DNA of 64,000 nt from Rheinheimera pacifica (GTDB taxonomy: Bacteria > Pseudomonadota > Gammaproteobacteria > Enterobacterales > Alteromonadaceae): contig NZ_JANUEM010000011.1 of assembly GCF_024809855.1 (NCBI RefSeq), positions 96,830 through 160,829 of the forward strand. Reading direction: 5' to 3'. This document shows positions 56,214 through 63,906 of the stretch, piece by piece. Position numbers and translations under genes: made by a program. Below the pieces are notes generated by a model. It was not told the DNA's origin. It was given only the letters and a program-made list of their open reading frames with translations, and ran no database searches. Each line of letters starts with the position of its first letter. The stretch's first letter is position 1.

Positions 56214-58456
56214 AGCGTGAGCCGGTGCAGCCGCAGCGCATTGGTTACCACAAACACGCTGGATAACGCCATAGCCCCGGCCGCCAGCATCGGTGATAAC
56301 ACTATACCAAAGGCCGGATACAGCACCCCGGCCGCTACCGGCAACAACAGGGCGTTGTAACCAAAGGCCCAGAACAAATTCTGCCGGATATTACGCAAAG
56401 TCGCGCGGCTGACACCAATAGCACTCACCACTGCCATAATATCTGCCTGCATCAGCACTACATCGGCTGCTTCTATAGCAATATCAGTACCGTTGCCCAC
56501 CGCCAGGCCAATATCGGCTTCGGCCAGCGCCGGGGCATCGTTAATACCATCGCCAACGAAGGCAACAGCACCAAACTTTGTGCGTAATTGCTTTACTGCC
56601 TCAACCTTGCCCTGTGGCAACACTTCAGCTACTACGGTATCAATCTGCAACAGCCTGGCGATAGCATCGGCAGTATGGCGGTTATCGCCGCTTACCATTG
56701 CCACTTTTAAACCCAATTGATGCATCGCAGCTACCGCCGCTGCTGAGCCGGGTTTAAGCGTATCAGCCACGGCCAGTATTGCCGCAAGTTTATGTTCCAC
56801 CGCCAGATACAACACGGTTTTGCCGCTCTTGGCTAATGTCTCAACCTGCGTCTCATGTGCAGTGACATCCAGTTGTAGTTGCCGCATAAAACGGTCAGCA
56901 CCAATGGCAACCTGTTGGCCGTTAATAGTACCGCTTACCCCCATGCCGCTGTGCACAGTAAAATCTCTTACCGGCGGCAATGCCATTTGCTGCTTTGCCG
57001 CTGCAGCCAATAAGGCCTCCGCCAGCGGATGCTCAGATTGTTGCTCCAGCGCTGCTGCCAGTATCAAAACATCTTGCTGACTAAAATCCGTTTGCTGTAT
57101 TAAGGTGTCGGTTAGTTGTGGTTTACCCAGGGTCAGGGTGCCGGTTTTATCCAGTGCTACCACCTTACAATCACGCAGAGTTTGCAGCGCACTGCCCTGG
57201 CGAAACAAGATACCCAACTGCGCCGCGCGACCGGTACCCACCATAATAGAAGTAGGCGTGGCCAACCCCATAGCACAAGGGCAGGCAATAATCAGCACCG
57301 CCACCGCATTTACCAGTGCCGGGCCAAGTGCCGGTGCCGGCCCCCACAGCAGCCAGGTAACAAAAGTGACAACCGCCAGCACAATAACCACCGGCACAAA
57401 GATCGCCGTTACTTTATCTACCAGCGCCTGAATGGGCAATTTGCCACTTTGTGCCTGCTGTACCAGGGCAATAATTTGCGCCAGTACGGTATCGCCTGCG
57501 GCTTTGTTTACCCGCACCTGCAATACGCCCTGTTTATTTACCGTACCGGCATACACCGTATCACCAGGCTGTTTGGCTTTAGGCAGCGGCTCGCCACTTA
57601 GCATTGATTCGTCAATATAAGACTCGCCCAGCTCTACAATACCATCCAGCGCAATACGCTCACCGGCGCGTACCAGCAACAAATCACCCGGTTGAATATG
57701 TGTCAGCGCTACACTCTGTTGTTGGCCATCTTTTATCAGTGTTGCAGTAGCAGGTTGTAAATTAAGCAGTTGCTTTATCGCGGCCCCGGTTTGGCCTTTG
57801 GCGCGCGCTTCCAGATACCGGCCCAGCAAAATCAGCGTAACAATGACCGCCGCCGCTTCAAAATACACCTGCGCGCTGCCTTGTGGCAGTAGCTGCGGCA
57901 TAAAGGTCGCCACTACTGAAAAACCCCAGGCCGATAAGGTACCCAGCGCCACTAAAGAATTCATTTCCGGTTGCCCTTTTAGCAGCAGCGGCATGCCGGT
58001 TTGAATAAAGCGTCGCCCCGGCCCCAGTAGCACCAGCGTTGTCAGCGCGGCCTGAATTTGCCAGTTCAGGCTTTGGCCTAAGGTAGCCATTACCCAGTGA
58101 TGAAACGCCGGAATAAGGTGTGCCCCCATTTCCAGTAGAAATACCGGTAAGGTTAAAACCGCAGCTAACCACAGATCGCGCAGCAACACCGCCTGCTCGG
58201 CCTGCTTTTGCGCCGCTTTCTGTTGTTCTGCCTGTTTATCTGTCTCTGGTGCCAGCGCTGTGGCTGTATAACCACCGCCCTGCAGTGCCGCCAGCAACGC
58301 CGCTACGCTGGCACTGCCCTCTACCTGCGCCTGCTCTGTTGCCAGGTTAACCGCTGCTGCCTGTACGCCCGGTACAGCCAGTAAGATTTTCTCTACCTTG
58401 CCAACACAAGAGCCACAGTGCATACCGCTGATATTAAGCGTTATTTTCGACATCAT
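56210..58456 (-). CDS. copA: Copper-translocating P1B-type ATPase
   Basis: A 748-residue Cu+ exporter. One N-terminal heavy-metal-associated domain carries ISGMHCGSCVGKVEK (CxxC). The membrane CPC motif is LIIACPCAMGLATP, the phosphorylation site ALDKTGTLTLG, and the hinge VGDGINDAPALAEADIGLA. A His-Pro motif (SEHPLAEALL) confirms P1B-1. Start: two ATGs (58456 and 58453) follow GAGG; I list the first, which overlaps the cueR stop as ATGA, though the second has slightly better spacing. It pumps copper to the periplasm, under the adjacent CueR-like regulator. Confidence 0.95.
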   Translation of the reverse strand: MMSKITLNISGMHCGSCVGKVEKILLAVPGVQAAAVNLATEQAQVEGSASVAALLAALQGGGYTATALAPETDKQAEQQKAAQKQAEQAVLLRDLWLAAVLTLPVFLLEMGAHLIPAFHHWVMATLGQSLNWQIQAALTTLVLLGPGRRFIQTGMPLLLKGQPEMNSLVALGTLSAWGFSVVATFMPQLLPQGSAQVYFEAAAVIVTLILLGRYLEARAKGQTGAAIKQLLNLQPATATLIKDGQQQSVALTHIQPGDLLLVRAGERIALDGIVELGESYIDESMLSGEPLPKAKQPGDTVYAGTVNKQGVLQVRVNKAAGDTVLAQIIALVQQAQSGKLPIQALVDKVTAIFVPVVIVLAVVTFVTWLLWGPAPALGPALVNAVAVLIIACPCAMGLATPTSIMVGTGRAAQLGILFRQGSALQTLRDCKVVALDKTGTLTLGKPQLTDTLIQQTDFSQQDVLILAAALEQQSEHPLAEALLAAAAKQQMALPPVRDFTVHSGMGVSGTINGQQVAIGADRFMRQLQLDVTAHETQVETLAKSGKTVLYLAVEHKLAAILAVADTLKPGSAAAVAAMHQLGLKVAMVSGDNRHTADAIARLLQIDTVVAEVLPQGKVEAVKQLRTKFGAVAFVGDGINDAPALAEADIGLAVGNGTDIAIEAADVVLMQADIMAVVSAIGVSRATLRNIRQNLFWAFGYNALLLPVAAGVLYPAFGIVLSPMLAAGAMALSSVFVVTNALRLHRLTL

Positions 58457-58857
58457 TTTACCTCTGCTGCTGGTTTTGCCAGATGCTGTAAAATGGCACA
58501 ATGTGCGCCACCATCTGCCGCACATTGCGCTATCATCAGTTGCAACGTTTGTTTCATTGCCTGCAGCTCCTTTAGCTTCTGTTCGACTTCAGCCAAATGC
58601 TGCTGCGCTACCTGTTTAACCACAGTGTTAGAACGTTGCGGGTTTTGCCATAGCGCCAACAGCCCGGCAATATCGGCCAGTGAAAAGCCCAGTACACGGG
58701 CGCGGCGGATAAACTGAAGTATTTCAATATCTTTAGGTTGATATTGCCGGTAACCGGCCTCACTGCGCTGCGTGGGCTGCAACAGCCCGTTGTGCTCATA
58801 ATGGCGGATCATTTTTGCGCTAAGGCCACTTGCGGCGGCTGCCTGACCAATATTCAT
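58453..58857 (-). CDS. cueR: CueR-like MerR-family copper-responsive activator
   Basis: A 134-residue MerR-type activator: winged helix with MNIGQAAAASGLSAKMIRHY, NGLLQPTQRSEAGYRQY and a dimerisation helix. Two C-terminal cysteines in IAQCAADGGAHCAIL match the Cu+-binding Cys112/Cys120 pair of CueR. The start at 58857 has a GGAGA site and gives the standard CueR length. It is first in an operon with copA, downstream of a 19-bp-spaced promoter. Confidence 0.93.
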   Translation of the reverse strand: MNIGQAAAASGLSAKMIRHYEHNGLLQPTQRSEAGYRQYQPKDIEILQFIRRARVLGFSLADIAGLLALWQNPQRSNTVVKQVAQQHLAEVEQKLKELQAMKQTLQLMIAQCAADGGAHCAILQHLAKPAAEVK

Positions 58858-58887
58858 CACTGTCTCCTGCGGTATCTCAGCAGTAGC

Positions 58888-58918
58888 AGTATGAACCTTA
58901 CCCACATGGTAAGGTCAA
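58888..58918 (-). promoter_or_regulatory. CueR-type promoter with 19-bp spacer
   Basis: On the minus strand: -35 TTGACC, 19-base spacer, -10 CATACT. The spacer and flanks hold the perfect 8-5-8 dyad ACCTTACC-N5-GGTAAGGT (58895-58915). A 19-bp spacer with such a dyad is the hallmark of MerR-family activation by DNA distortion. Confidence 0.88.
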
Positions 58919-59062
58919 GCTCTATAAGCAAGTACATAAGCAAAGATGCCGCAACATGGCTACAGGTTAACCACTGAAGGACAAGGTGAAGGCTGACAAT
59001 GCAGGCAGCAGCAACCTAGAGAGTTGCCGCTGCTTAGCTTAACTTTCCGGCTTATTTGCGGA

Positions 59063-59701
59063 TCAATACGCCAGAGTAAAACGCTGGTTTATATGCTGCG
59101 GCTGTTCAGCTTCATCCAGCATAGCTGCGGCATAATCGCCGTTAGATATCCGGCTGTTACCCTCACTGTCGGTGAGTAAATTATCTAACCCCAGCCGGAA
59201 GCTGCCGGTTTTATCGCCGGGAAAAATCTCTGCCGCCGGTGACAAAAAGCTCCAGTTCAGCGTGTTTTGGCTGCGTAACTGCTGCAATACCTCTGCCGCA
59301 CCTTCGGCAGTAGCGCGGTATTCTGCCGGAAAGTCAGGGCTATCCAATAAGCGGCTGCCATCAGGCAGCTTTAGCGTTGCCGCACCACCCACTACCAGCA
59401 AACGGCCTACTTTAGCAGCTGTTGCCGCCGTAAATACTGAATTAAACGCCTTTAAATAGTAGCCCTTTACGTCTTGCTGCGCGTGGCCGCTAAAGGCGCT
59501 GATCACTATGGCTTTGCCGCTCAGCAGCTTAGTTAACGCTGCAGTGTCGTTAATATCCAACCCCACTACTGTTAAGCCCGCTTTGGCTTCTACCCGCTGT
59601 GGCCTGCTTACCACCGCGGTTACCTGATGGCCGCGCGCTAATGCTTCTGTGGTAATGACCGAACCAATAAAGCCTGATGCACCTAAAATTACTAATTCCA
59701 T
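59063..59701 (-). CDS. NAD(P)-binding atypical SDR (NmrA/YwnB-like)
   Basis: A 212-residue Rossmann-fold protein: MELVILGASGFIGSVITTEALARGH (GxxGxxG nucleotide-binding site), then LLVVGGAATLKLPDGSRLLDSP and FPGDKTGSFRLG. It fits atypical short-chain dehydrogenases such as BVR-B/YwnB-like NAD(P)H-binding proteins, which sense redox or reduce quinones. The start at 59701 uses a GAGGAA site. It is divergent from a LysR-family gene, which is likely to regulate it. Confidence 0.88.
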   Translation of the reverse strand: MELVILGASGFIGSVITTEALARGHQVTAVVSRPQRVEAKAGLTVVGLDINDTAALTKLLSGKAIVISAFSGHAQQDVKGYYLKAFNSVFTAATAAKVGRLLVVGGAATLKLPDGSRLLDSPDFPAEYRATAEGAAEVLQQLRSQNTLNWSFLSPAAEIFPGDKTGSFRLGLDNLLTDSEGNSRISNGDYAAAMLDEAEQPQHINQRFTLAY

Positions 59702-59818
59702 ACTATTTTCCTCACAAGGTTGCTGCCTGAACAATTAATGTGCAGACATTATCGCGGCTCGATTAACATAGAAAAATAGCTTAATATTAAAATCACTGTT
59801 TAATAAATTAAAACAACT

Positions 59819-60733
59819 ATGCCTAATCAAGCCGATTTAAATAGCCTGCAACTGGTGCAGCGTTTACAGCAGGCCGGCAGCTTTACCGCGGCGGCTGAAC
59901 AAATGGGCTGCAGTAAAACCACTATTAGCCTGCAGTTAAAAGCGCTGGAGCAGCAATTAGGTGTGGCGCTATTTCGCCGCACTACGCGCCAACTTAGCCT
60001 GACCCGCGCCGGAGAGCAGTTGCTGCACGACTGCCTGCCACTGCTGGACGAGCTGCAACAAGCGTTGCAACAATTGCAAAGCAGCGACAAGGTATTACAG
60101 GGCAAGCTGGTATTAAGCGCGCCGGAAGACTATAGCAACCGTATTCTGGCCCCTGCTGTGGTGGCTTTTATGGCACAGCATCCGGCGCTGGAGGTTGAGT
60201 TTCGCAGCAGTGATCAGGTAAAAGATCTGATCAAAGAAGGTATAGATTTAAGCATTCGGGCCGGCTGGTTAAAAGACTCCGGCCAGCAGGCCCGTAAACT
60301 CGGCAGCTTTGAACAATGGCTACTGGCCACCCCCAGCTATCTGGAACAAACAGGCATACCGCAACACCCGGCCGATTTAGCCGCTATGCGTTTTATTGCC
60401 TTTACCCCGCTTAACCAGCCGCAGCAGTGGAGCTTTAGCCAAACTAATCCGCACACCGGCACCACAGAGCAGCATAGCCAGTATTTACAGGCACCGCTTA
60501 AAACCAGTTCTACCCAAACCATTACTGCACTAATGCTGGCCGGTGCCGGTATGGGCATACTGCCCGACTACAGTGCCCGCGATCTGGTAAGCAGCGGCAA
60601 GTTAATCCGGCTACTGCCAAACTGGCACTTAGCACAAGGCGGTATTTACGCGGTATACCCACCAGGCCGCTTCCGCCCCGCACGGGTAACTGCCTTTGTC
60701 GATTTTTTACAGCAGTATCAGCAGTTGGTTTAG
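59819..60733 (+). CDS. LysR-family regulator
   Basis: A 304-residue LysR regulator: HTH LNSLQLVQRLQQAGSFTAAAEQ, then CSKTTISLQLKALEQQLGVALF, and the effector domain with LVLSAPEDYSNRILAPAVVAF and LSIRAGWLKDSGQQARKLG. This subgroup often controls a divergent oxidoreductase; here the SDR gene starts 117 bases away. The signal is unknown. Confidence 0.92.
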   Translation: MPNQADLNSLQLVQRLQQAGSFTAAAEQMGCSKTTISLQLKALEQQLGVALFRRTTRQLSLTRAGEQLLHDCLPLLDELQQALQQLQSSDKVLQGKLVLSAPEDYSNRILAPAVVAFMAQHPALEVEFRSSDQVKDLIKEGIDLSIRAGWLKDSGQQARKLGSFEQWLLATPSYLEQTGIPQHPADLAAMRFIAFTPLNQPQQWSFSQTNPHTGTTEQHSQYLQAPLKTSSTQTITALMLAGAGMGILPDYSARDLVSSGKLIRLLPNWHLAQGGIYAVYPPGRFRPARVTAFVDFLQQYQQLV

Positions 60734-61114
60734 GGAATAGACTGTAAAGCCACAGAACAAACTGCCCTGTTAAAGGTCTGGTTTGTGCCTTCAGTGAAAT
60801 GGATGTTTTAGTTGTTATATACAGTGCTATTTGAAATATCAGGCATTTCAGGTCAGATATCCTGTTAACATTGCGCATAAGTAATTGCTGTTTTTATTTA
60901 CATGCTATAAATTAGGTACTTATGGCAGTGAGGCATAGAAATATAACGCACGGCCTCCGAAATATAACGCATGCTTGTTTTTCTGGGAACGCGATAACCA
61001 AGGTCAAGTACTTATAGTTATTTTTCAATTGACTATTCTGATGTGTTTCCTCTATAGGAGTTTAGAAAACGAGCATGATCAAAAATAAAATGTTATACAT
61101 CATAGCCAGAGAGC
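60734..61114. other. Boundary region between core chromosome and cassette array
   Basis: 381 bases without a gene. Composition shifts to AT-rich from about 60780. It contains the 13-bp direct repeat at 60938-60971 and the cassette boundary at 61092/61093. I see no attI-like or integrase-linked sequence and no LysR terminator of note. A promoter for the cassette gene pair probably lies within 61010-61090. Confidence 0.5.
60938..60971. repeat. Pair of 13-bp direct repeats
   Basis: GAAATATAACGCA occurs at 60938-60950 and 60959-60971, a 21-bp period (two helical turns). It could be a protein-binding site or a remnant of recombination sites, since TATAACGC resembles an attC R'' box. Confidence 0.6.
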
Positions 61115-61303
61115 ATGCATATGGAATGGATTTTAAACAATAAAGAGTGGCTCTTTAGTGGAATAGCTATTGCAATACCAATTGCAATAGCTAGCTGGTT
61201 AATTCCCAGCCGACGAAATAAGCAAATCCAGAAGAGCGGCGACAACTCAACAAATATACAAATTGGTGGAAATTTTAAAGTAGGCGGCAATAAGGATGAT
61301 TAA
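61115..61303 (+). CDS. Small transmembrane protein with C-terminal GDNSTNIQ motif
   Basis: A 62-residue protein: one transmembrane helix (about residues 10-30, EWLFSGIAIAIPIAIASWLI), basic stop-transfer RRNKQ, then the tail QKSGDNSTNIQIGGNFKVGG. An ATG two codons downstream is an alternative start. The tail motif recurs at the N-terminus of the next gene's product, and its alternating Asn/Gly/Ile pattern is reminiscent of amyloid-like signalling motifs (inference). It overlaps the next gene by 8 bases. Possible membrane effector of the module. Confidence 0.75.
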   Translation: MHMEWILNNKEWLFSGIAIAIPIAIASWLIPSRRNKQIQKSGDNSTNIQIGGNFKVGGNKDD

Positions 61304-62402
61304 TAGCCAGAATCAAAAAGGCGGAGATAGCTCCACCAACATTCAAGCTCAGCAAATGGTAGTGCATGTTGGAATTGATGAAAAACGCGCGAGAGAAATC
61401 TACCAAGAAATGAACTTGCAATTGAGAAATGACTACACTCAAGAAGCTCTCAATATTGCAAATTATAGAGTTACAGAGTTCGAAAACAGGCTAATGCCTA
61501 AAATTACTCAGGTTGAAGGTGCATTGGAAGCATTTGCAGATCCTAGTTTCCAATTGCTTCTTGTTGAAGCTCAGAAAACCGCAGCTTCTACTGAAAGACC
61601 AGTAGACTATGATCTATTATCTGAACTGCTAATATATAGATTCCAAAAAGGCGAAAATCGGATCGCACGCGCAGGCATCAGTCTTGCGGTAGAGATTGTA
61701 GATAAAGTTTCTGATGACGCCCTGCTAGCCTTGACTGTAAGGCATGCATTAGACAGCTTTATTCCTACAAGCGGAGATATTTATCAAGGGCTAGACGTCT
61801 TAAATGATCTATTTGGAAAAATACTCTACAGAGATCTTCCAGTTGGGCAGGACTGGCTTGACCACTTAGACATATTGGATGCTATACGCTTAAATCACTT
61901 TGGGAGCTTGAAAAAAGTAGCTCAATATTATCCGGAGCAGTTACCAGGCTATGTTGATGTGGGCATTGAAAAGAACTCAGCGGATTATAATAAAGCCATT
62001 GACATACTAAAGAACCACAACCTATCAACCAGCATATTGATTGAGCACGCCTTTAATAGTGACTACGTTAGGCTTTTCGTTCGCAGCAAAAACAGCATTA
62101 ATGAACTGTCGTTAAATACCACAATGATTCATGACGGAAAATTAATCAGTATCCAACAGAACCTTCCTGAAGAACAGAAGCAAGCAATCCACTCCATATA
62201 TGACCTTTACTCCAAGGACGAAAACATAAGGCAAAATAACGTAAATTCATTCTTGAGCGAGTGGGACAAAAGGCCAAACTTAAAAACTCTTAGAGAATGG
62301 TGGGATAACATCCACACTGGCTTTACTGTAACCTCTGTAGGTAAGGTGCTAGCACACTCTAATGCTCAAAGGTGTGATAAAAGCCTACCGCCTCTCGATT
62401 AA
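61296..62402 (+). CDS. LPO_1073/Vpar_1526-like protein with N-terminal GDSSTNIQ motif
   Basis: A 368-residue soluble, mostly helical protein. Residues 7-17 read QKGGDSSTNIQ, nearly identical to the tail of the small membrane protein encoded just upstream. The rest (DEKRAREIYQEMNLQLRNDYTQEAL onward, ending SLPPLD) contains no enzymatic motif I recognise. I recall similar N-termini in the poorly studied LPO_1073/Vpar_1526 family, but cannot confirm. Codon use (AGA, ATA, AAA-rich) differs from the chromosome, indicating transfer. Likely sensor or regulator partner of the small membrane protein. Confidence 0.75.
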   Translation: MINSQNQKGGDSSTNIQAQQMVVHVGIDEKRAREIYQEMNLQLRNDYTQEALNIANYRVTEFENRLMPKITQVEGALEAFADPSFQLLLVEAQKTAASTERPVDYDLLSELLIYRFQKGENRIARAGISLAVEIVDKVSDDALLALTVRHALDSFIPTSGDIYQGLDVLNDLFGKILYRDLPVGQDWLDHLDILDAIRLNHFGSLKKVAQYYPEQLPGYVDVGIEKNSADYNKAIDILKNHNLSTSILIEHAFNSDYVRLFVRSKNSINELSLNTTMIHDGKLISIQQNLPEEQKQAIHSIYDLYSKDENIRQNNVNSFLSEWDKRPNLKTLREWWDNIHTGFTVTSVGKVLAHSNAQRCDKSLPPLD

Positions 62403-62418
62403 AATATGAGCGGAAGAT

Positions 62419-62493
62419 GTATAACAACTGGTTCAAGTCGCTCGCTTCGCTCACTGGGACTGGCAAAGCCCGCCTCTTAACCAAACGTTATCT
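62419..62493 (+). repeat. attC recombination site 1
   Basis: R'' GTATAAC (62419-62425) and R' GTTATCT (62487-62493); ATAAC pairs with GTTAT. After 3-base spacers, TGGTT (62429-62433) pairs with AACCA (62479-62483) and AAG (62435-62437) pairs with CTT (62476-62478), leaving C62434 as an extrahelical base. Length about 75 bases. This is the folded layout of a short integron attC. Confidence 0.85.
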
Positions 62494-63087
62494 TGTACAG
62501 GTAGTCCGCGCTCCGGTTTGCTAACAGATTGAGTTATATGAGTAGGTTTAATGGATTTTTTTATTAACGATATAGTTTGGTGGAAAATGTCGCTCAATGG
62601 CCTTATGAATGGCTGGATTCCTGGCGTTCTGACATTTTTTTTGGGTTTGTGGTTCTCAAAAATATCAGACCATAGAAAGCTTAGACAAAAGCTAAAAAAC
62701 GATATATTAGAAATATTCATTCCTGTCTTCAATTCGGGCGAGTCCATTTCTATACCTATCGCAGACGAAGCATGCCGCAAGATGAGAGCTACGTTCAATA
62801 CTTATAAAGGGATTTATCCTGGAATGTTTGATAGAGAAGCGGAGAAGCAACTGGGTGAGTTGTTGAATGAAGGCTTTATAGTGAATGGTGAGATCAACAA
62901 GAGATTTTTTGAGCCCGACACCATTCAAGATTTAATCAAACATTTGTAGAGCGGCTGTGAATGATCTCTTTTACTGCTGACTATCAATGAAGAAAGATAA
63001 CAAAGCGTAGCATTCGCCCGCAAAACACGCGGGCTTTGACGGTCTACACGCCACTTTGCTCTGTTTCGGCCGCCCATGTGCGCGGCG
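62488..63087 (+). mobile_element. Integron cassette 2
   Basis: Begins after G62487 with TTATCTT. With the preceding G, GTTATCT is the exact reverse complement of AGATAAC (62995-63001), the R'' box of its own attC. It ends at G63087. It contains one gene (62551-62949), in the same orientation as the array. Confidence 0.82.
62551..62949 (+). CDS. One-helix membrane protein of cassette 2
   Basis: A 132-residue protein: membrane helix near residues 23-36 (WIPGVLTFFLGLWFSKI), then a soluble charged domain (KLRQKLKNDILEIFIPVFNSG, ending FEPDTIQDLIKHL). No family recognised. AGTAGG precedes the ATG by 5-6 bases. As a typical cassette gene it starts shortly after the previous attC. A defence or stress role is possible only by analogy. 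Confidence 0.72.
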   Translation: MDFFINDIVWWKMSLNGLMNGWIPGVLTFFLGLWFSKISDHRKLRQKLKNDILEIFIPVFNSGESISIPIADEACRKMRATFNTYKGIYPGMFDREAEKQLGELLNEGFIVNGEINKRFFEPDTIQDLIKHL

Positions 63088-63093
63088 TTGGTT
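62995..63093 (+). repeat. attC recombination site 2
   Basis: R'' AGATAAC (62995-63001), R' GTTGGTT (63087-63093), AAC/GTT pairing. The L helix pairs GCGTA (63005-63009) with TGCGC (63079-63083) and CAT (63011-63013) with ATG (63076-63078), leaving G63010 extrahelical. An extra internal stem GCCCGC (63016-63021)/GCGGGC (63029-63034) decorates the tip. Length about 99 bases. Confidence 0.85.
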
Positions 63094-63418
63094 TTTAGGT
63101 GAATCGAGAATGCGGTGTTTTGTTTTCTTATATCTGTTAAGTTTTGCTTCTTATGGGTCATCATGCGTTCAAAGTGATGAGCAAGTAGCAGCATGGAGCT
63201 CAAAATATGCTCACTTGTTTGATGTAAGTACACAGATTAATAATAATTCATTCTTCGTGTATGTAGATTTTCCAGTAACAATTGAAGAAAAAGCAATTCA
63301 TTCTGTTTGGGTTGTCGTCGGCGATCCAAATGACCCATTGATTGCTTTGCCAATAGCAGTGTTTGAAGAAGATAGGAAGAAAAGAGCTTGGTTCTTCGCC
63401 AAACCAATTGATAACGAA
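63088..63418 (+). mobile_element. Integron cassette 3, 5' part only
   Basis: Begins after G63087 with TTGGTTTTT and is cut at 63418 by the IS66-family element. Its attC is not in the window. Confidence 0.7.
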
Positions 63419-63487
63419 GTAAGCGTAACAGGAACCACACCTTACGGCGTGATTGCCGCTTTGTTTAGAATGGCAGCAACTGCCTGA
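63110..63487 (+). pseudogene. Secreted cassette-3 protein truncated by IS66 insertion
   Basis: The native gene begins at the ATG 63110, with a signal peptide (MRCFVFLYLLSFASYGSS) and a soluble domain (DFPVTIEEKAIHSVWVVVGD). Only residues 1-103 are native; the last 22 residues, from VSVTGTTPYG on, are encoded by the IS66 end starting at 63419. The true C-terminus and the cassette's attC are lost. No family recognised. Confidence 0.75.
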
Positions 63488-63906
63488 GTTTATCTTCTGT
63501 ATCTGCCCGTGGCAATTCTGTTAACAGTCTGCTCAGGTAGTCATACGGCTCCAGACCATTGATTTTTGCGGTTTCGACCAGGCTATAGAGTACCGCACTG
63601 GCAGTGGCACCTGATGTGGTGTTAGCGAACAGCCAGGCCTTGCGGCCGATAACAAATGGCTTTATAGCTCGCTCGGCGCGGTTGTTGTCGATGTTTAGCC
63701 TGCCATCGTCCAGATAGCGCATTAGTTTTGGCCATTGGTTTAGGCTGTAGGTGATGGCTTTACCCAGCGCGCTTTCTGCTGGAATGGTGTCTTTGGATTT
63801 CTCCAGCCAGTCCCTCAGCTGATGTAGCAAGGGCTTGGCGATGTCCTGTCTTTGCTGGTGTTTCACCTCTGCTGCCTTGGTTTTTAGTTTACTCTCCAGG
63901 GCATAC
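63419..63906 (-). mobile_element. IS66-family element, right-end remnant
   Basis: Begins at 63419 with GTAAGCG, the terminal sequence typical of IS66 inverted repeats, and carries the C-terminal part of a TnpC transposase on the minus strand. It is interrupted at 63907 by an IS3-family element. The remainder, including tnpA and tnpB, lies outside the window or is lost. Confidence 0.8.
63465..63906 (-). pseudogene. tnpC: IS66 transposase TnpC, C-terminal fragment
   Basis: About 147 residues of the TnpC C-terminus: ALGKAITYSLNQWPKLMRYLDDGRLNIDNNRAERAIKPFVIGRKAWLFANT, with the catalytic-domain segment GRLNIDNNRAERA and the conserved NGLEPYDYLSRLL. Normal TnpC is about 500 residues; the frame's first residues before 63906 (MSSVLGEVQ) are read from the inserted IS3 end. 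Non-functional. Confidence 0.85.

Larger units (their letters stand above)
61093..62487 (+). mobile_element. Integron cassette 1 (two-gene, motif-sharing module)
   Basis: The 5' boundary is G61092|TTATAC and the 3' boundary G62487|TTATCT. The first bases TTATAC with the preceding G form GTTATAC, exactly complementary to the R'' box GTATAAC (62419-62425) of this cassette's own attC. That is the expected signature of an integrated circular cassette. It contains the genes at 61115 and 61296 plus the attC. About 1.4 kb, AT-rich relative to the chromosome. Confidence 0.82.

Noticed and set aside
60980..61092. Possible attC or attI upstream of cassette 1 (GATAACC near 60988)
   Set aside because: I could find no complementary L' arm before the cassette boundary, so it cannot be folded as an attC; no integrase gene is adjacent.
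62451..62798. Minus-strand frame across attC1 and cassette 2
   Set aside because: It is antisense to the cassette gene and runs through the attC site. No ribosome-binding site.
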